Made by a program: the position numbers and the translations under genes. DNA of 57,343 nt from a bacterium (GTDB taxonomy: Bacteria > Zixibacteria > MSB-5A5 > WJJR01). Numbering within the stretch: the stretch's first letter is position 1; each line of letters starts with the position of its first letter. The stretch covers positions 1 through 57,343 of the forward strand of contig JAKAKI010000058.1 in assembly GCA_021813505.1 (NCBI GenBank), given 5' to 3'. Of this stretch, positions 9,104-18,959 are shown piece after piece. The notes beneath the pieces were generated by a model. It had not been told where the DNA came from, did no database searches, and was given only the letters and a program-made list of their open reading frames with translations.

Positions 9104-9173
9104 GCGAATCATCGCCAGGGTAAACCGTCATTTTAGGGGGGATTTGCTTCCGCAGGCGACTTTATTTCCCTGC

Positions 9174-9728
9174 ATGATGAATCGCGACGATGCCCTGGCC
9201 CTGCTCAACGAGTACACGAAGAACCCCGCTCTGATCAAACATGCACTCGCTGTCGAAGCGGCGATGCGGGCGTATGCGCGCAAGTTCGGTGAGGATGAGG
9301 AGGTGTGGGGCGTGATCGGGTTAATCCATGACTTCGATTACGAACGGTACCCGACCGCCGCCGACCATCCGTACCGTGGGGCGGAGATTCTACGCTCCAA
9401 GGGAGTCGCTGAGGACTGGATTCGCACCATCATGTCGCACGCCGAATACACGGGCGTGCCGCGCGACACGGTCCGATCCAAAGCGCTCTTCGCCGTCGAT
9501 GAACTCTGCGGATTCTTGACGGCGGTGACTCTTGTCCGTCCCGAAAAGAAGATCGCCGCCGTCGAGGTGGCGTCTGTGCGCAAGAAGATGAAACAAAAGG
9601 CATTTGCCGCCCAGGTGTTGCGCGAGGACATCACCAACGGCGCGGCTGATCTGGGCGTCGAGCTGGATGAGCACATCGCGTTCGTGATCGGCGCGCTGGC
9701 GGGGATTGCAGACGAACTGGGGCTGTAG
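9174..9728 (+). CDS. HD-superfamily predicted hydrolase
   Basis: A 184-aa HD-domain protein. HALAVEAAM supplies the first His, LIHDFDYERYP the HD dyad, and HAEYTG a further His, as in the metal-dependent phosphohydrolases of the COG2316 type. Members likely cleave phosphate esters of nucleotides or similar small molecules, but none is well characterised. Two adjacent ATG codons (9174, 9177) are possible starts; neither has a clear ribosome site, and a TTG at 9144 sits too close to a G-run to be better. It stands alone, converging on the DUF2238 gene across a hairpin cluster. Confidence 0.75.
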   Translation: MMNRDDALALLNEYTKNPALIKHALAVEAAMRAYARKFGEDEEVWGVIGLIHDFDYERYPTAADHPYRGAEILRSKGVAEDWIRTIMSHAEYTGVPRDTVRSKALFAVDELCGFLTAVTLVRPEKKIAAVEVASVRKKMKQKAFAAQVLREDITNGAADLGVELDEHIAFVIGALAGIADELGL

Positions 9729-9737
9729 AGGCAGGGT

Positions 9738-9814
9738 AGCATGGGCTTTTCCAGCCCATGCTGCACGGGCAGGATGCCCGTGCCACCATACGCAGGGTGG
9801 GCAGAGCCCACCCT
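9738..9814. repeat. Cluster of three perfect hairpins between convergent genes
   Basis: Three stem-loops in 77 nt: AGCATGGGCT/AGCCCATGCT (9738-9762, 10 bp), GCACGGGCA/TGCCCGTGC (9763-9783, 9 bp), and AGGGTGGGC/GCCCACCCT (9794-9814, 9 bp). The last overlaps the stop codon of the DUF2238 gene and shares its core with a pair at 22107-22163. They may act as a two-way terminator or as a REP-like dispersed repeat. Confidence 0.75.
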
Positions 9815-10520
9815 ACTCATGTCGTTTGAATTCGGCGAGCTTGCGTTCGCCCAGCGGCTGCCGCCGTTTGATGCGAATTGACTCACGGCACTCGGAGCGG
9901 AATCCCGGGTTCATCACCAGATTGACGATGAACGTAATCGCCATCGTGATCGCCGCTCCGAGCGCGGCCAGCGCCATGTCTTTCTGGGCATCCCATGGGT
10001 CGCCCTGGGCGCCGAGGAAAGCGATGCCCGCCTCGGGATTGACCACAATCGTCGAAGCCCATTCGACCAGTTCATAAATCGCCGAGAACGAGATCATCAA
10101 GTCCAGCGGAAGTACGATTCCCCAAATTCCGCGTGTACCGATCACGCGGTAGTACAACTCGCGGACCGGGTACGCCAGCAGGAGGCCGAAGCAGAAGTGG
10201 ACCACGCGGTCGAAGTTGTTGCGCTGCCATCCGAAGATCGGAGCCATCCATTCGCCCAGCGGCGTCTCGGCGTAAGTGTAGTGCGCGCCGATGGCGTGCA
10301 GAATCATGAAGATGGTCAACGGAATGTACGAGAGATTCGACAATGGGAACGCGCGATACGTCGCCACAAAGAACAGCACGCCCAAGATCGCCAGGATGTT
10401 CTCCAGCAGCCAATCGGCGGGATACACTGGATTGATCGCCATGATCGCCCAGACGATGGCATAGATCCCCAGGCAAATGAGCGGAACGATACGGGGCTTG
10501 GGCCGCTGATGTTGTTCCAC
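9813..10520 (-). CDS. DUF2238 (YjdF-like) integral membrane protein
   Basis: A 235-aa protein with about six membrane segments, beginning IVPLICLGIYAIVWAIMAI. The family signature FDRVVHFCFGLLLAYPVREL and the acidic segment FSAIYELVEW are present, matching DUF2238/YjdF; function is unknown. I place the start at GTG 10520 because GGAGGG lies 9 nt upstream and this gives the family length; the frame continues upstream into the MITE-like repeat. It follows purA on the same strand after a 370-bp gap filled by that repeat, so it is probably transcribed separately. Confidence 0.75.
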   Translation of the reverse strand: MEQHQRPKPRIVPLICLGIYAIVWAIMAINPVYPADWLLENILAILGVLFFVATYRAFPLSNLSYIPLTIFMILHAIGAHYTYAETPLGEWMAPIFGWQRNNFDRVVHFCFGLLLAYPVRELYYRVIGTRGIWGIVLPLDLMISFSAIYELVEWASTIVVNPEAGIAFLGAQGDPWDAQKDMALAALGAAITMAITFIVNLVMNPGFRSECRESIRIKRRQPLGERKLAEFKRHE

Positions 10521-10627
10521 GAGAGAATTCCCTCCGGCGCAATATCCGTTAAGGGACGGATGGCGGCAATGTCCAATCTGAATCTGATGGAATCGGGCAC
10601 GGCGTTTTGGCGGCAGAGGCAGGATCG

Positions 10628-10852
10628 GGGTGTTGAAGAAGTCCTTCGAAAGGTGGCGGCAGTTGTGTAAGGGGGAGGTTGCTTCGGCGCAAAGAGCCGC
10701 GCCTCGCAACGACATCACACTGGTCGTTGGCAATGCAAAGGCACAGATGTCGTTGCGAGGAGCGTCTCCGCCTAAGGCGGAGGGAGCGACGAAGCAACCT
10801 TCCCCTTACACAACTGCTGCGATCTCGAGGACAAGCTTTTCAACAGGTCCAG
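10628..10852. repeat. MITE-like long palindromic element
   Basis: The outer arms match imperfectly over about 55 bp: the left arm contains GGCAGTTGTGTAAGGGGG then GGTTGCTTCG, and the right arm is its reverse complement, CGAAGCAACC, TTCCCCTTACACAACTGC. Inner arms CTCGCAACGACAT and ATGTCGTTGCGAG continue the symmetry. The element therefore could fold into one hairpin of about 100 bp. No reading frame of its own; terminal TTGAA/TTCAA. It fills the gap between purA and the DUF2238 gene. Confidence 0.7.
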
Positions 10853-10891
10853 GATACGCATGCCACCGAATTGCCAGCGCGTTAATGCCCG

Positions 10892-12196
10892 TCAGGCGCC
10901 GACGAGGCTGTGATGATTTTCGAGCAGGATCGTCTCTTCCCGTTCAGGGCCGGTGGAGACCATGAGCAATTTCACATGCAACGAATCGCAGACGAATTCC
11001 AGATAGTCCTTGGCGGCGGACGGGAGATCATCGAAGTCAGTCAGGCCCACGGTGCGTTGCTTCCAGCCGGGCATTGTTTTGTAGACCGGTTTGACCTCAT
11101 CGAGACGCGCGCCGTCGAAGGGGACTTCGCTGATGCGCTGGCCATGATGTTCGTAGGCGACGCACACAGGGATTTCGGCGAATTCGTCGAGGACATCGAG
11201 TTTGGTGACCGCGATGTGTGTTATGCCATTGACTCGGACCGCGTATTTGAGGGCGACCAAATCCAGCCATCCGCAGCGTCGCGATCTGCCGGTGGTTGTG
11301 CCGAACTCATTTCCACCCGCCTGAAGCCGATTGCCGTCATCGTTGAGCGCTTCGGTAGGGAAGGGACCGTTGCCGACGCGCGTTGTGTACGCCTTGACCA
11401 CGCCGATCACGCGTCCGATTGCACTGGGCGGGATCCCCAGTCCGGTGCAGGCGCCACCGACCGTGGTGCTCGACGACGTGACATACGGGTATGTCCCAAA
11501 ATCGATGTCGAGCAAGACTCCCTGCGCGCCCTCATAGAGGATCGATTGCCCGCGACGGACCGCGTCATCCAAAAGCAGGGGACCGTCAACGATCATTGGT
11601 GTCAGCCGGGCGATACACGGTTGAAGTTCCTGAAGCACCGATTCGGCTGTGCAGCCCTTGGAACTCAAGAGTCCGTTGGTGATGCGATTCCAGTAGTCGA
11701 TCGCCTGGCGAAGGCTCCGCCCCAGCCTGTCGGGATCGAGCAGATCGCCGGCACGGACGCCGCGTCGAGCGATCTTGTCGGCGTAGGCCGGGCCGATGCC
11801 ACGCATGGTTGTGCCGATCTTCTCGGCGCTTGACCGGCACTCCTCGCCTTGTTCCTCCAGAAGTTTGTGGTGAGGGAGGACCAGATGCGAAGCGGAGGCG
11901 ACGAACAGCCGGCCTTCAACTTCAATGCCGGCTTTGATCAGGCTGTCGATTTCGTTAAAGAGCGCTGGCAAGTCCAGGACCACTCCGTGGCCGATGAGGC
12001 AGCGCGCCTGGGGGGAGAGGATGCCGGTCGGGACGAGGTGCAAAGCGAACTTGGTCTGCCCGACTTTAACTGTGTGTCCCGCGTTGGCCCCTCCGGCGTA
12101 GCGCGCCACCCAGTCTGCCGACTTGGCGAGCAAATCGACGACCTTCCCCTTACCCTCATCGCCCCATTGGGCTCCAAGCACTACACAGTTCGACAT
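10892..12196 (-). CDS. purA: Adenylosuccinate synthase
   Basis: A 434-aa enzyme of normal length that makes adenylosuccinate from IMP, aspartate and GTP, the first step from IMP to AMP. GAQWGDEGKGK at the N-terminus is the GTP P-loop with the catalytic Asp, GGANAGHTV holds the catalytic His, and the C-terminus has the LPSAAKDYLEF segment. AGGAAGG precedes ATG 12196; a TTG two codons earlier is less likely. The gene starts 13 bp after engB, so the two are probably co-transcribed. Confidence 0.97.
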   Translation of the reverse strand: MSNCVVLGAQWGDEGKGKVVDLLAKSADWVARYAGGANAGHTVKVGQTKFALHLVPTGILSPQARCLIGHGVVLDLPALFNEIDSLIKAGIEVEGRLFVASASHLVLPHHKLLEEQGEECRSSAEKIGTTMRGIGPAYADKIARRGVRAGDLLDPDRLGRSLRQAIDYWNRITNGLLSSKGCTAESVLQELQPCIARLTPMIVDGPLLLDDAVRRGQSILYEGAQGVLLDIDFGTYPYVTSSSTTVGGACTGLGIPPSAIGRVIGVVKAYTTRVGNGPFPTEALNDDGNRLQAGGNEFGTTTGRSRRCGWLDLVALKYAVRVNGITHIAVTKLDVLDEFAEIPVCVAYEHHGQRISEVPFDGARLDEVKPVYKTMPGWKQRTVGLTDFDDLPSAAKDYLEFVCDSLHVKLLMVSTGPEREETILLENHHSLVGA

Positions 12197-12208
12197 GGAC
12201 AATCCTTC

Positions 12209-12820
12209 CTATTTTTTCAACGGCGCGCGCGTTCGTGCCCGCCGCAAATCATCGATCCATTGCCAGAGATGATCCTTGCCGTCACCGGTGTTCGAGGAAA
12301 ACAGTAACGGGGACTCCTGACCGCTTGCCACCGCCGGAGCCCAGCGCCGCAATGACTGCGCCTGTTCGCTCCGCGTCAATTTATCACTCTTGGTCAGCAC
12401 GACAAGAGATGGTTTCTCCCACTGTCCCAGCCATGCCAGCCAGTCCTGATCCTCGGCCGTGGGGTCACGCCGCGCATCGAACAGCGCCACCAGTCCAACG
12501 AGCTGTTTCGATTTGTTGAGGTATGTCTCAATAAGCGCTCCCCAATCCCGCCGCATCGACTTGGACACCTTCGCGTAACCGTAGCCAGGCAGATCAACCA
12601 AGTAGAATGCCCCGGCCGCGCCCGGTTCGATCCGGAAGTAGTTCAGGCATTGTGTCTTTCCCGGTGTGCCGGAGGTCTTCGCCAGTTGGCGCCGCCCGGT
12701 CAGCTTATTGATCAGTGACGACTTCCCGACGTTGGATTTGCCGGCGATGGCCACCTCGACGAGCCGATCCTGAGGCAGATCGTCGATCTTGTAGACGCTT
12801 TTGACGTAGCTCGACTCCAT
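12209..12820 (-). CDS. engB: Ribosome-biogenesis GTP-binding protein EngB/YsxC
   Basis: A 203-aa TRAFAC-class GTPase with every G motif visible: G1 GKSNVGKSS, G2 TSGTPGKTQ, G3 DLPGYG, and G4 TKSDK. EngB assists late assembly of the large ribosomal subunit. It sits between clpX (67 bp upstream) and purA (12 bp downstream) in a same-strand housekeeping run. Confidence 0.95.
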   Translation of the reverse strand: MESSYVKSVYKIDDLPQDRLVEVAIAGKSNVGKSSLINKLTGRRQLAKTSGTPGKTQCLNYFRIEPGAAGAFYLVDLPGYGYAKVSKSMRRDWGALIETYLNKSKQLVGLVALFDARRDPTAEDQDWLAWLGQWEKPSLVVLTKSDKLTRSEQAQSLRRWAPAVASGQESPLLFSSNTGDGKDHLWQWIDDLRRARTRAPLKK

Positions 12821-12887
12821 ACCTTTTCACACATTCCGGCGTAATCTCACGGATGTCTCGCAGCTTGGAGCGCACTGCGGGTGACCG

Positions 12888-14162
<1,275 letters not shown>

Positions 14163-14278
14163 CCCATTCCACCGGTTCTGAGTCGTTTCCGCCCGGGAAC
14201 CTCGTCAGTATCCATTTCCAAACAAAAGGCCGAGCGGTTTGCCCGCATCGGCCCGATCTTGTGCCGTGATAGAATATA

Positions 14279-14881
14279 CTACGCCTTGGCGGGCGGCGTC
14301 ACTTTCTTTTCGTATACGATATCGATGATCCCGTACGCTTTCGCTTCTTCGGCCGACATGAAATAATTCCGGTCGGTGTCGTGCTCGATCTTCTCGATCG
14401 GCTGATTGGTGTGTTTCACCAGAATCTCGTTAAGGCGCTGCTTGAGGGCGAGCAATTCCCGGGCGTGGATTTCGATGTCGGACACCTGGCCCTGGACTCC
14501 GCCCCATGGCTGGTGGATCATGACGCGGGCGTTGGGGAGAGCGGTCCGCTTGCCGGGCGCGCCCGCGGTCAAGAGCAGTGCTCCCATCGATGCGGCCATA
14601 CCTACGCAGGTGGTGGCGACGTCAGGCTTGACAAACTGCATGGTGTCGTAGATCGCCAGTCCGGCGGACACGACTCCTCCGGGAGAGTTGATGTAAACAA
14701 AGATGTCCTTCTCCGGATCCTCTGCCGCCAGGAACAGCAACTGCGCGATGACCACGTTGGCGACGTTGTCGTCGATTGGCGTGCCAATGAAGACAATCCG
14801 GTCCTTGAGAAGCCGCGAGTAAATGTCATACGAGCGTTCACCACGCCCTGTCTGTTCGACCACAAATGGTATCAACGTCAT
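14279..14881 (-). CDS. clpP: ClpP protease subunit with Asn in place of the catalytic Asp
   Basis: A 200-aa ClpP with normal fold markers. The nucleophile S98 (GMAASMGA) and H123 (VMIHQP) are present, but the third triad residue, Asp171 of E. coli in the motif RDRF, aligns with N172 in DTDRNYF; the codon is AAT. Spacing from H123 is 49 residues, exactly as in E. coli. Ser-His-Asn triads are known in some bacterial ClpPs, for example Listeria ClpP1, which is weak or inactive alone. The neighbours are tig and clpX, so this is the standard clpP locus. Whether a second ClpP exists elsewhere in the genome cannot be seen here. Confidence 0.95.
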   Translation of the reverse strand: MTLIPFVVEQTGRGERSYDIYSRLLKDRIVFIGTPIDDNVANVVIAQLLFLAAEDPEKDIFVYINSPGGVVSAGLAIYDTMQFVKPDVATTCVGMAASMGALLLTAGAPGKRTALPNARVMIHQPWGGVQGQVSDIEIHARELLALKQRLNEILVKHTNQPIEKIEHDTDRNYFMSAEEAKAYGIIDIVYEKKVTPPAKA

Positions 14882-15021
14882 TCTCCAGTTCTCCTTGTGA
14901 TTGTCCGTGCAAATCCGTTTCGCTGGCCGGCGGAACGTCTTGCCCCTCCCTGCTTTAAAGATCGGCTGCCGGCCTTATCCCGTTCACCATGCCACTTGGG
15001 CCGGAATGACAGATTTAACCC

Positions 15022-16284
15022 TCAGGGAATCAGAATCTTGGGGTTCAAAACCTGGGCCGCCTCGGTGACTTCCGCGTTGGCCACGATGAAGTCGTAGATC
15101 TTGTTCTCCAACAGGGTCTCGCGGATCTTTTCCTCCGATGGTTTCTCCTTGGCATCATCGGGCCAGGTGGCTTGGATGTCCGTCACTTCCTGGTCCTGTA
15201 CGGCGATTCCCTCTTTGCGCGCGATCTCAAAGACGATGTAGTCCCAGCGGAATTGCTCGATGGCCAGTGGTGAGAACTGATTACGAATCGCCTCTGGAGT
15301 CAGGGTCTTGTCCGCCTGCTGCAGCCGTGACGTGACACCTTCGAGATACTCATCCAGGAAGCCCTGGGGCACATCGAAGGGATTGGCTTCCACAATCTGC
15401 TGCCGAACCTGCCGGGCCAAGTCCTTAATGGCCGCGCTGTCGGCCCGCCGCCGCAAGTCCGCCGCGACTTTCTCGCGAAGATCGGCGAGTGACGTGAAGG
15501 TGCCGAGCTTCTTGGCAAACTCATCATCGACCACGGGGAGAATGCGCTGGGAGACGGATTTCAGCCAGGTCCGGAAGAGGACAGTGTTGCCTCTCAGATC
15601 CGGGTCCCGTTCGTCATCGGGGTACTGCACTTCAATTTCCTTCCCCTCACCGACGGTCATCCCGAGAACACCCTTCATGAATTCCGGGCGGGCTCTTCCA
15701 TCGCGGAGATCGAGGCGCACGTTTTCGAACTTGTTCTTTTTCACCTGATTGCGCTTGTCGTAGATCTTCTGGAGATCGCACACCACGACGTCCCCGATCT
15801 GCGCTGGGCGGGTCACCTCGGTGAAGGTCGAGGACATTTCCCGCAATTCCCCGATCGCCGGATCGACGTCGTTGTCGGTGATCTGGTAGATGTGCTTTTG
15901 GAGCTTGAGTCCCTTGTAACCGGTTATATCGACCTGGGGCCGGATTTCGACCTCAATGCTGAAGATCATGTCGGAACCGCGCTCGAGCTTCACCTTGTCC
16001 AGTTTGGGTGAGCCGATCGCCGAGATACCGAGTTGTCCCAGTGCCGCTTCGTAGGCCTTTGGGATTATGTCTTCCAGGACATCCTGGCGGATTTCCGTGG
16101 CAAAACGTGCCGCCGCCATTGTTGCGGTCGCCTTGCCGGGCCGGAAGCCGGGGAATTTCGCCTCTTTCCGGTAGCGCTCCGTGAAGTTGTCGAATGTCGA
16201 ATCAACCTCGGCAGCCGGAACGGTCACCTGAAAGGTTCTGGACCAGCCCTTCTCAGCGGTAATCGTTGCCTGGACATTCATCAT
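15022..16284 (-). CDS. tig: Trigger factor (ribosome-associated chaperone, peptidyl-prolyl isomerase)
   Basis: A 420-aa protein with the three trigger-factor parts: the N-terminal ribosome-binding domain with the signature FPGFRPGKA, the central FKBP-type isomerase domain starting near GDVVVCDLQ, and the C-terminal helical arms. It folds nascent chains at the ribosome exit. ATG 16284 or 16281 is the start, after a GGTGGA ribosome site; an ATG seven codons earlier overlaps that site. It heads the tig-clpP-clpX run. Confidence 0.95.
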   Translation of the reverse strand: MMNVQATITAEKGWSRTFQVTVPAAEVDSTFDNFTERYRKEAKFPGFRPGKATATMAAARFATEIRQDVLEDIIPKAYEAALGQLGISAIGSPKLDKVKLERGSDMIFSIEVEIRPQVDITGYKGLKLQKHIYQITDNDVDPAIGELREMSSTFTEVTRPAQIGDVVVCDLQKIYDKRNQVKKNKFENVRLDLRDGRARPEFMKGVLGMTVGEGKEIEVQYPDDERDPDLRGNTVLFRTWLKSVSQRILPVVDDEFAKKLGTFTSLADLREKVAADLRRRADSAAIKDLARQVRQQIVEANPFDVPQGFLDEYLEGVTSRLQQADKTLTPEAIRNQFSPLAIEQFRWDYIVFEIARKEGIAVQDQEVTDIQATWPDDAKEKPSEEKIRETLLENKIYDFIVANAEVTEAAQVLNPKILIP

Positions 16285-16366
16285 CAATCCACCAATCTCC
16301 ACCATACGTGACGGTGGACGCGCAAGTTAGGCAAAACCAACAGTCCGTCACAGTCCTTTTCAAATG

Positions 16367-16448
16367 TGCGAAAGGGGGGATTTGAACCCCCATGGGTTGC
16401 CCCACTGGATCCTAAGTCCAGCGCGTCTGCCAATTCCGCCACTTTCGC
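16367..16448 (-). tRNA. tRNA-Leu (TAG)
   Basis: An 82-nt class II cloverleaf without encoded CCA. Acceptor GCGAAAG/CTTTCGC, anticodon arm CTGGA-CTTAGGA-TCCAG (anticodon TAG), and a long variable arm TGGGGCAACCCA. Confidence 0.94.
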
Positions 16449-17005
16449 ATCTGCCGACCCCAGTCACAGCGCGCAAGCGATTGCGCCTCAACGCCGGACC
16501 GGGTTACCACGTGGGCAAATATAGAGGGCGAAGGCGGTCAGGGCAAGGTGGGGGGGACTCCCCCAAAACCCGTCCCAGTCGTGATGATGATACGGAATTC
16601 CATACGGCGATGCGCCAGGGTTGGGGCCGGTTGATCGGCCACTTGTTAATTCCTGGTCTGCGTGGAGCGGCAACATGAACCCGGTTGTGGATTGTCTGAA
16701 CCGGCGGCAAATCAACGAAGGGGACGGCGCGGTCTCACCGTGTGCGAATCAAAAATCCTCGAGCAGTCTATCGCGGTCGGCCGGGCTTTGACTAGATTCA
16801 CTACCGAATTCTCTGAGCGCGTTGAGACTTCCGTAGATCAGGACCTATCCCCGCTGCCATCTCAACTGGTTGTCACTGCCTGCACCGTCCAACTTTGATC
16901 GAGCGTGAGTCCAGGAGTGGTAGGAGAATGATCGATTTGTCCGCCAACGCTAGGGGCTGACCTTTGCCGGCGATTGTCATAAATCCAAATCTGCCCACGC
17001 GGCGC
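16449..17005. other. Gene-free stretch between tRNA-Leu and bfr
   Basis: About 560 bp without a convincing gene. It holds the tRNA-Leu promoter at its left end and a small G7/C5 hairpin near 16550. The short open frames have no ribosome sites or family features. I looked for SRP and other structural RNAs and did not recognise one. Confidence 0.5.
16518..16546 (-). promoter_or_regulatory. Candidate promoter of tRNA-Leu
   Basis: On the minus strand TTGCCC (16541-16546) and TATATT (16518-16523, extended TATATTTG) are 17 bp apart, about 70 nt upstream of the tRNA. The extended -10 matches TAnnTTTG exactly. Confidence 0.45.
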
Positions 17006-17034
17006 TTGAAGAAGGCGTGGACAATCGTTACTTT
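17006..17034 (+). promoter_or_regulatory. Candidate promoter of bfr
   Basis: TTGAAG (17006-17011) and TACTTT (17029-17034, followed by G) are 17 bp apart, giving a leader of about 40 nt before the bacterioferritin start. Confidence 0.45.
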
Positions 17035-17080
17035 GACGGTGAGAAATCCGGCAAGCAGACCAACCACCCTGGAGGAACAC

Positions 17081-17551
17081 ATGAAGGGGAACAGTCGAGT
17101 ACTGAAATCACTGAACGCGATGTTGGCCGATGAGCTGACGGCAATCGGCCAATACATGGTTCATTCCGAAATGTGCAACAATTGGCAATACGGACGTCTC
17201 CACAAGGCCATCGAGCAGCGCGCGATTCAGGAGATGAAGCACGCCGAGAAGCTGATCGCCCGGATTCTGTTTCTCGAGGGGACGCCGGTGGTCAGCCATC
17301 TCAATGAAATCCGGATTGGGCCGGACGTGGCCAAGCAGTTCGCGATCGATCGTGAAGCGGAGGTCGGGGCTGTTGCCGCTTATAACGCTGCCATCAAGCA
17401 GGCAGCCGAGCTTGGGGATAATGGTTCACGCGAGTTGTTGGAATCGATCCTTAAAGACGAGGAGGACCACCTCGACTGGATCGAAGCTCAGACAGACCAG
17501 ATCCACCAGCTTGGGATCCAGATGTATCTGGCAGAACAGATCCGCGATTGA
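17081..17551 (+). CDS. bfr: Bacterioferritin
   Basis: A 156-aa four-helix ferritin that stores iron as ferric mineral and detoxifies it. All ferroxidase ligands fall at canonical positions: E18, E51, H54, E94, E127 and H130. The haem-ligating M52 (QEMKHAEK) is present, so it should bind haem at the subunit interface as true bacterioferritins do. GGAGGAAC ends 2 nt before ATG 17081; an open extension upstream lacks family similarity. It is a single-gene unit with its own candidate promoter; no bacterioferritin-associated ferredoxin gene is nearby. Confidence 0.95.
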   Translation: MKGNSRVLKSLNAMLADELTAIGQYMVHSEMCNNWQYGRLHKAIEQRAIQEMKHAEKLIARILFLEGTPVVSHLNEIRIGPDVAKQFAIDREAEVGAVAAYNAAIKQAAELGDNGSRELLESILKDEEDHLDWIEAQTDQIHQLGIQMYLAEQIRD

Positions 17552-17816
17552 AGCGGCCAGGCGCCCGGCGGTTGAAGATCCCACTGTCCGCCCCCGTCAT
17601 TCGTAGCACACTCCTCGCAAGCGCCGTGCCTTTTGGACATTGGCGTCGATCGCGAAGCGGGAAAGACCGATTAGGCACAACAGTCAGCCACGATTCCTGA
17701 TGCGCCGGGGTCGAAGAACGGATACATTGACGGCGTCAGTGGCTGGTCAGGATCCGTTGGCTTGTCGACGGCTGTCGCGGTGCTGATGTCGTACCGAACA
17801 CGATTGGAGTCTAAGT

Positions 17817-18869
17817 CTGCCAGTCACCGAGCCTAACACCGAGCCCACTGATCACCCCGAAGCGCTGCATCCGTCCCTGCACCCCTACGTCCGACCCGAC
17901 CTCCGCCGCAGCCTTCTGCAGGTGGTGGACACCGCAATCCCATTGGCGCTCTTGTGGATTGCCATGGTGTACAGCCTGAAGATCTCGTACTGGCTGACCC
18001 TGGCGTTGTCGGTCCCGGCGGCTGGCTTGCTGATTCGGCTGTTCATTATCGAGCATGACTGCGGGCACGGATCGTTCTTTGCCAGCCAGCGGCTCAACAA
18101 CGCGCTCGGCTTCATCATCGGGGTTGTGAGCCTCACGCCCTATGGTTACTGGCGGCGCACTCATTCCATCCATCATGCGACTTCCGGCAATCTGGACCGG
18201 CGCGAGTTCGGGGACGTCGCGACGTTGACGGTCGAGGAGTATCTCGCCCTCTCTCCGCTTCGCCGCTTCGGTTATCGCCTGTACCGCAACCCGCTCGTCC
18301 TGTTCGGCATCGGGCCGTGCTATCAATTCATTCTCAAGCATCGGCTGCCCCTGGATCTGCCGCTGTCGTGGCGGCGGGAATGGCGCAGCATCATGCTGAC
18401 GAACTTGTGCCTGGCTGGTTTGATTGTTGTCATGTCAGAGATCGTGGGCTTCACGACCTTCATCAAGATTCAACTTCCGATCACGCTCATTGCCGGATCG
18501 CTCGGCGTCTGGCTGTTCTACATCCAGCATCAGTTCGAGGGCACCTACTGGCGACGGCAACCTGCCTGGAACTACCGCGATGCCAGCATCCAGGGCAGCT
18601 CCTATTACGTTCTGCCAAGTGTGCTCAACTGGTTCACCGGAAACATCGGCCTCCACCACGTTCACCACTTGTGCAGCCGAATCCCGAACTACCGGCTGCA
18701 GGAGTGCCTCCGTGACAATGAGTACCTGCAGCATGTGCCCCGGCTGACGCTGGCCGGCAGCATACGCTATGCGCGACTGAAGCTTTGGGATGAGGATGCG
18801 GGTCAGCTTATCGCCTTCCATCAACTGAGCACAGCTCGTCGAAACGGGCCGTCTGAGACCCACAAGTAG
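17817..18869 (+). CDS. Membrane fatty-acid desaturase, probable CTG start
   Basis: A membrane-bound di-iron desaturase of about 350 aa. The three histidine boxes are complete: HDCGH, HSIHH ([11 protein letters not shown]) and HHVHH. Paired hydrophobic segments near the N-terminus and in the middle ([30 protein letters not shown]) place it in the cytoplasmic membrane. GTG 17922 is the first conventional start codon, but residues just upstream in the same frame ([14 protein letters not shown]) resemble the normal N-terminus of this family. The frame is open back to 17787 with no ATG, GTG or TTG in register, and CTG 17817 lies 7 nt after GGAG (17806-17809). I therefore propose CTG as start. It introduces a double bond into acyl chains, probably for fluidity control; electron donor unknown. 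Confidence 0.8.
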   Translation: MPVTEPNTEPTDHPEALHPSLHPYVRPDLRRSLLQVVDTAIPLALLWIAMVYSLKISYWLTLALSVPAAGLLIRLFIIEHDCGHGSFFASQRLNNALGFIIGVVSLTPYGYWRRTHSIHHATSGNLDRREFGDVATLTVEEYLALSPLRRFGYRLYRNPLVLFGIGPCYQFILKHRLPLDLPLSWRREWRSIMLTNLCLAGLIVVMSEIVGFTTFIKIQLPITLIAGSLGVWLFYIQHQFEGTYWRRQPAWNYRDASIQGSSYYVLPSVLNWFTGNIGLHHVHHLCSRIPNYRLQECLRDNEYLQHVPRLTLAGSIRYARLKLWDEDAGQLIAFHQLSTARRNGPSETHK

Positions 18870-18959
18870 GTTCCCAAGTCTCGTTCGGGCGACCCCAGCC
18901 TGGCTGCCAGCGATCAGGTGATGGCACGAATGCCCGCCGCCTTCGGCCCAATGTTGCCG

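Noticed and set aside
16449-17005. Possible structural RNA (SRP RNA) in the gap before bfr
   Set aside because: The conserved GGTCAGG/GGAAGCAGCC core is absent and no long pairing was found.
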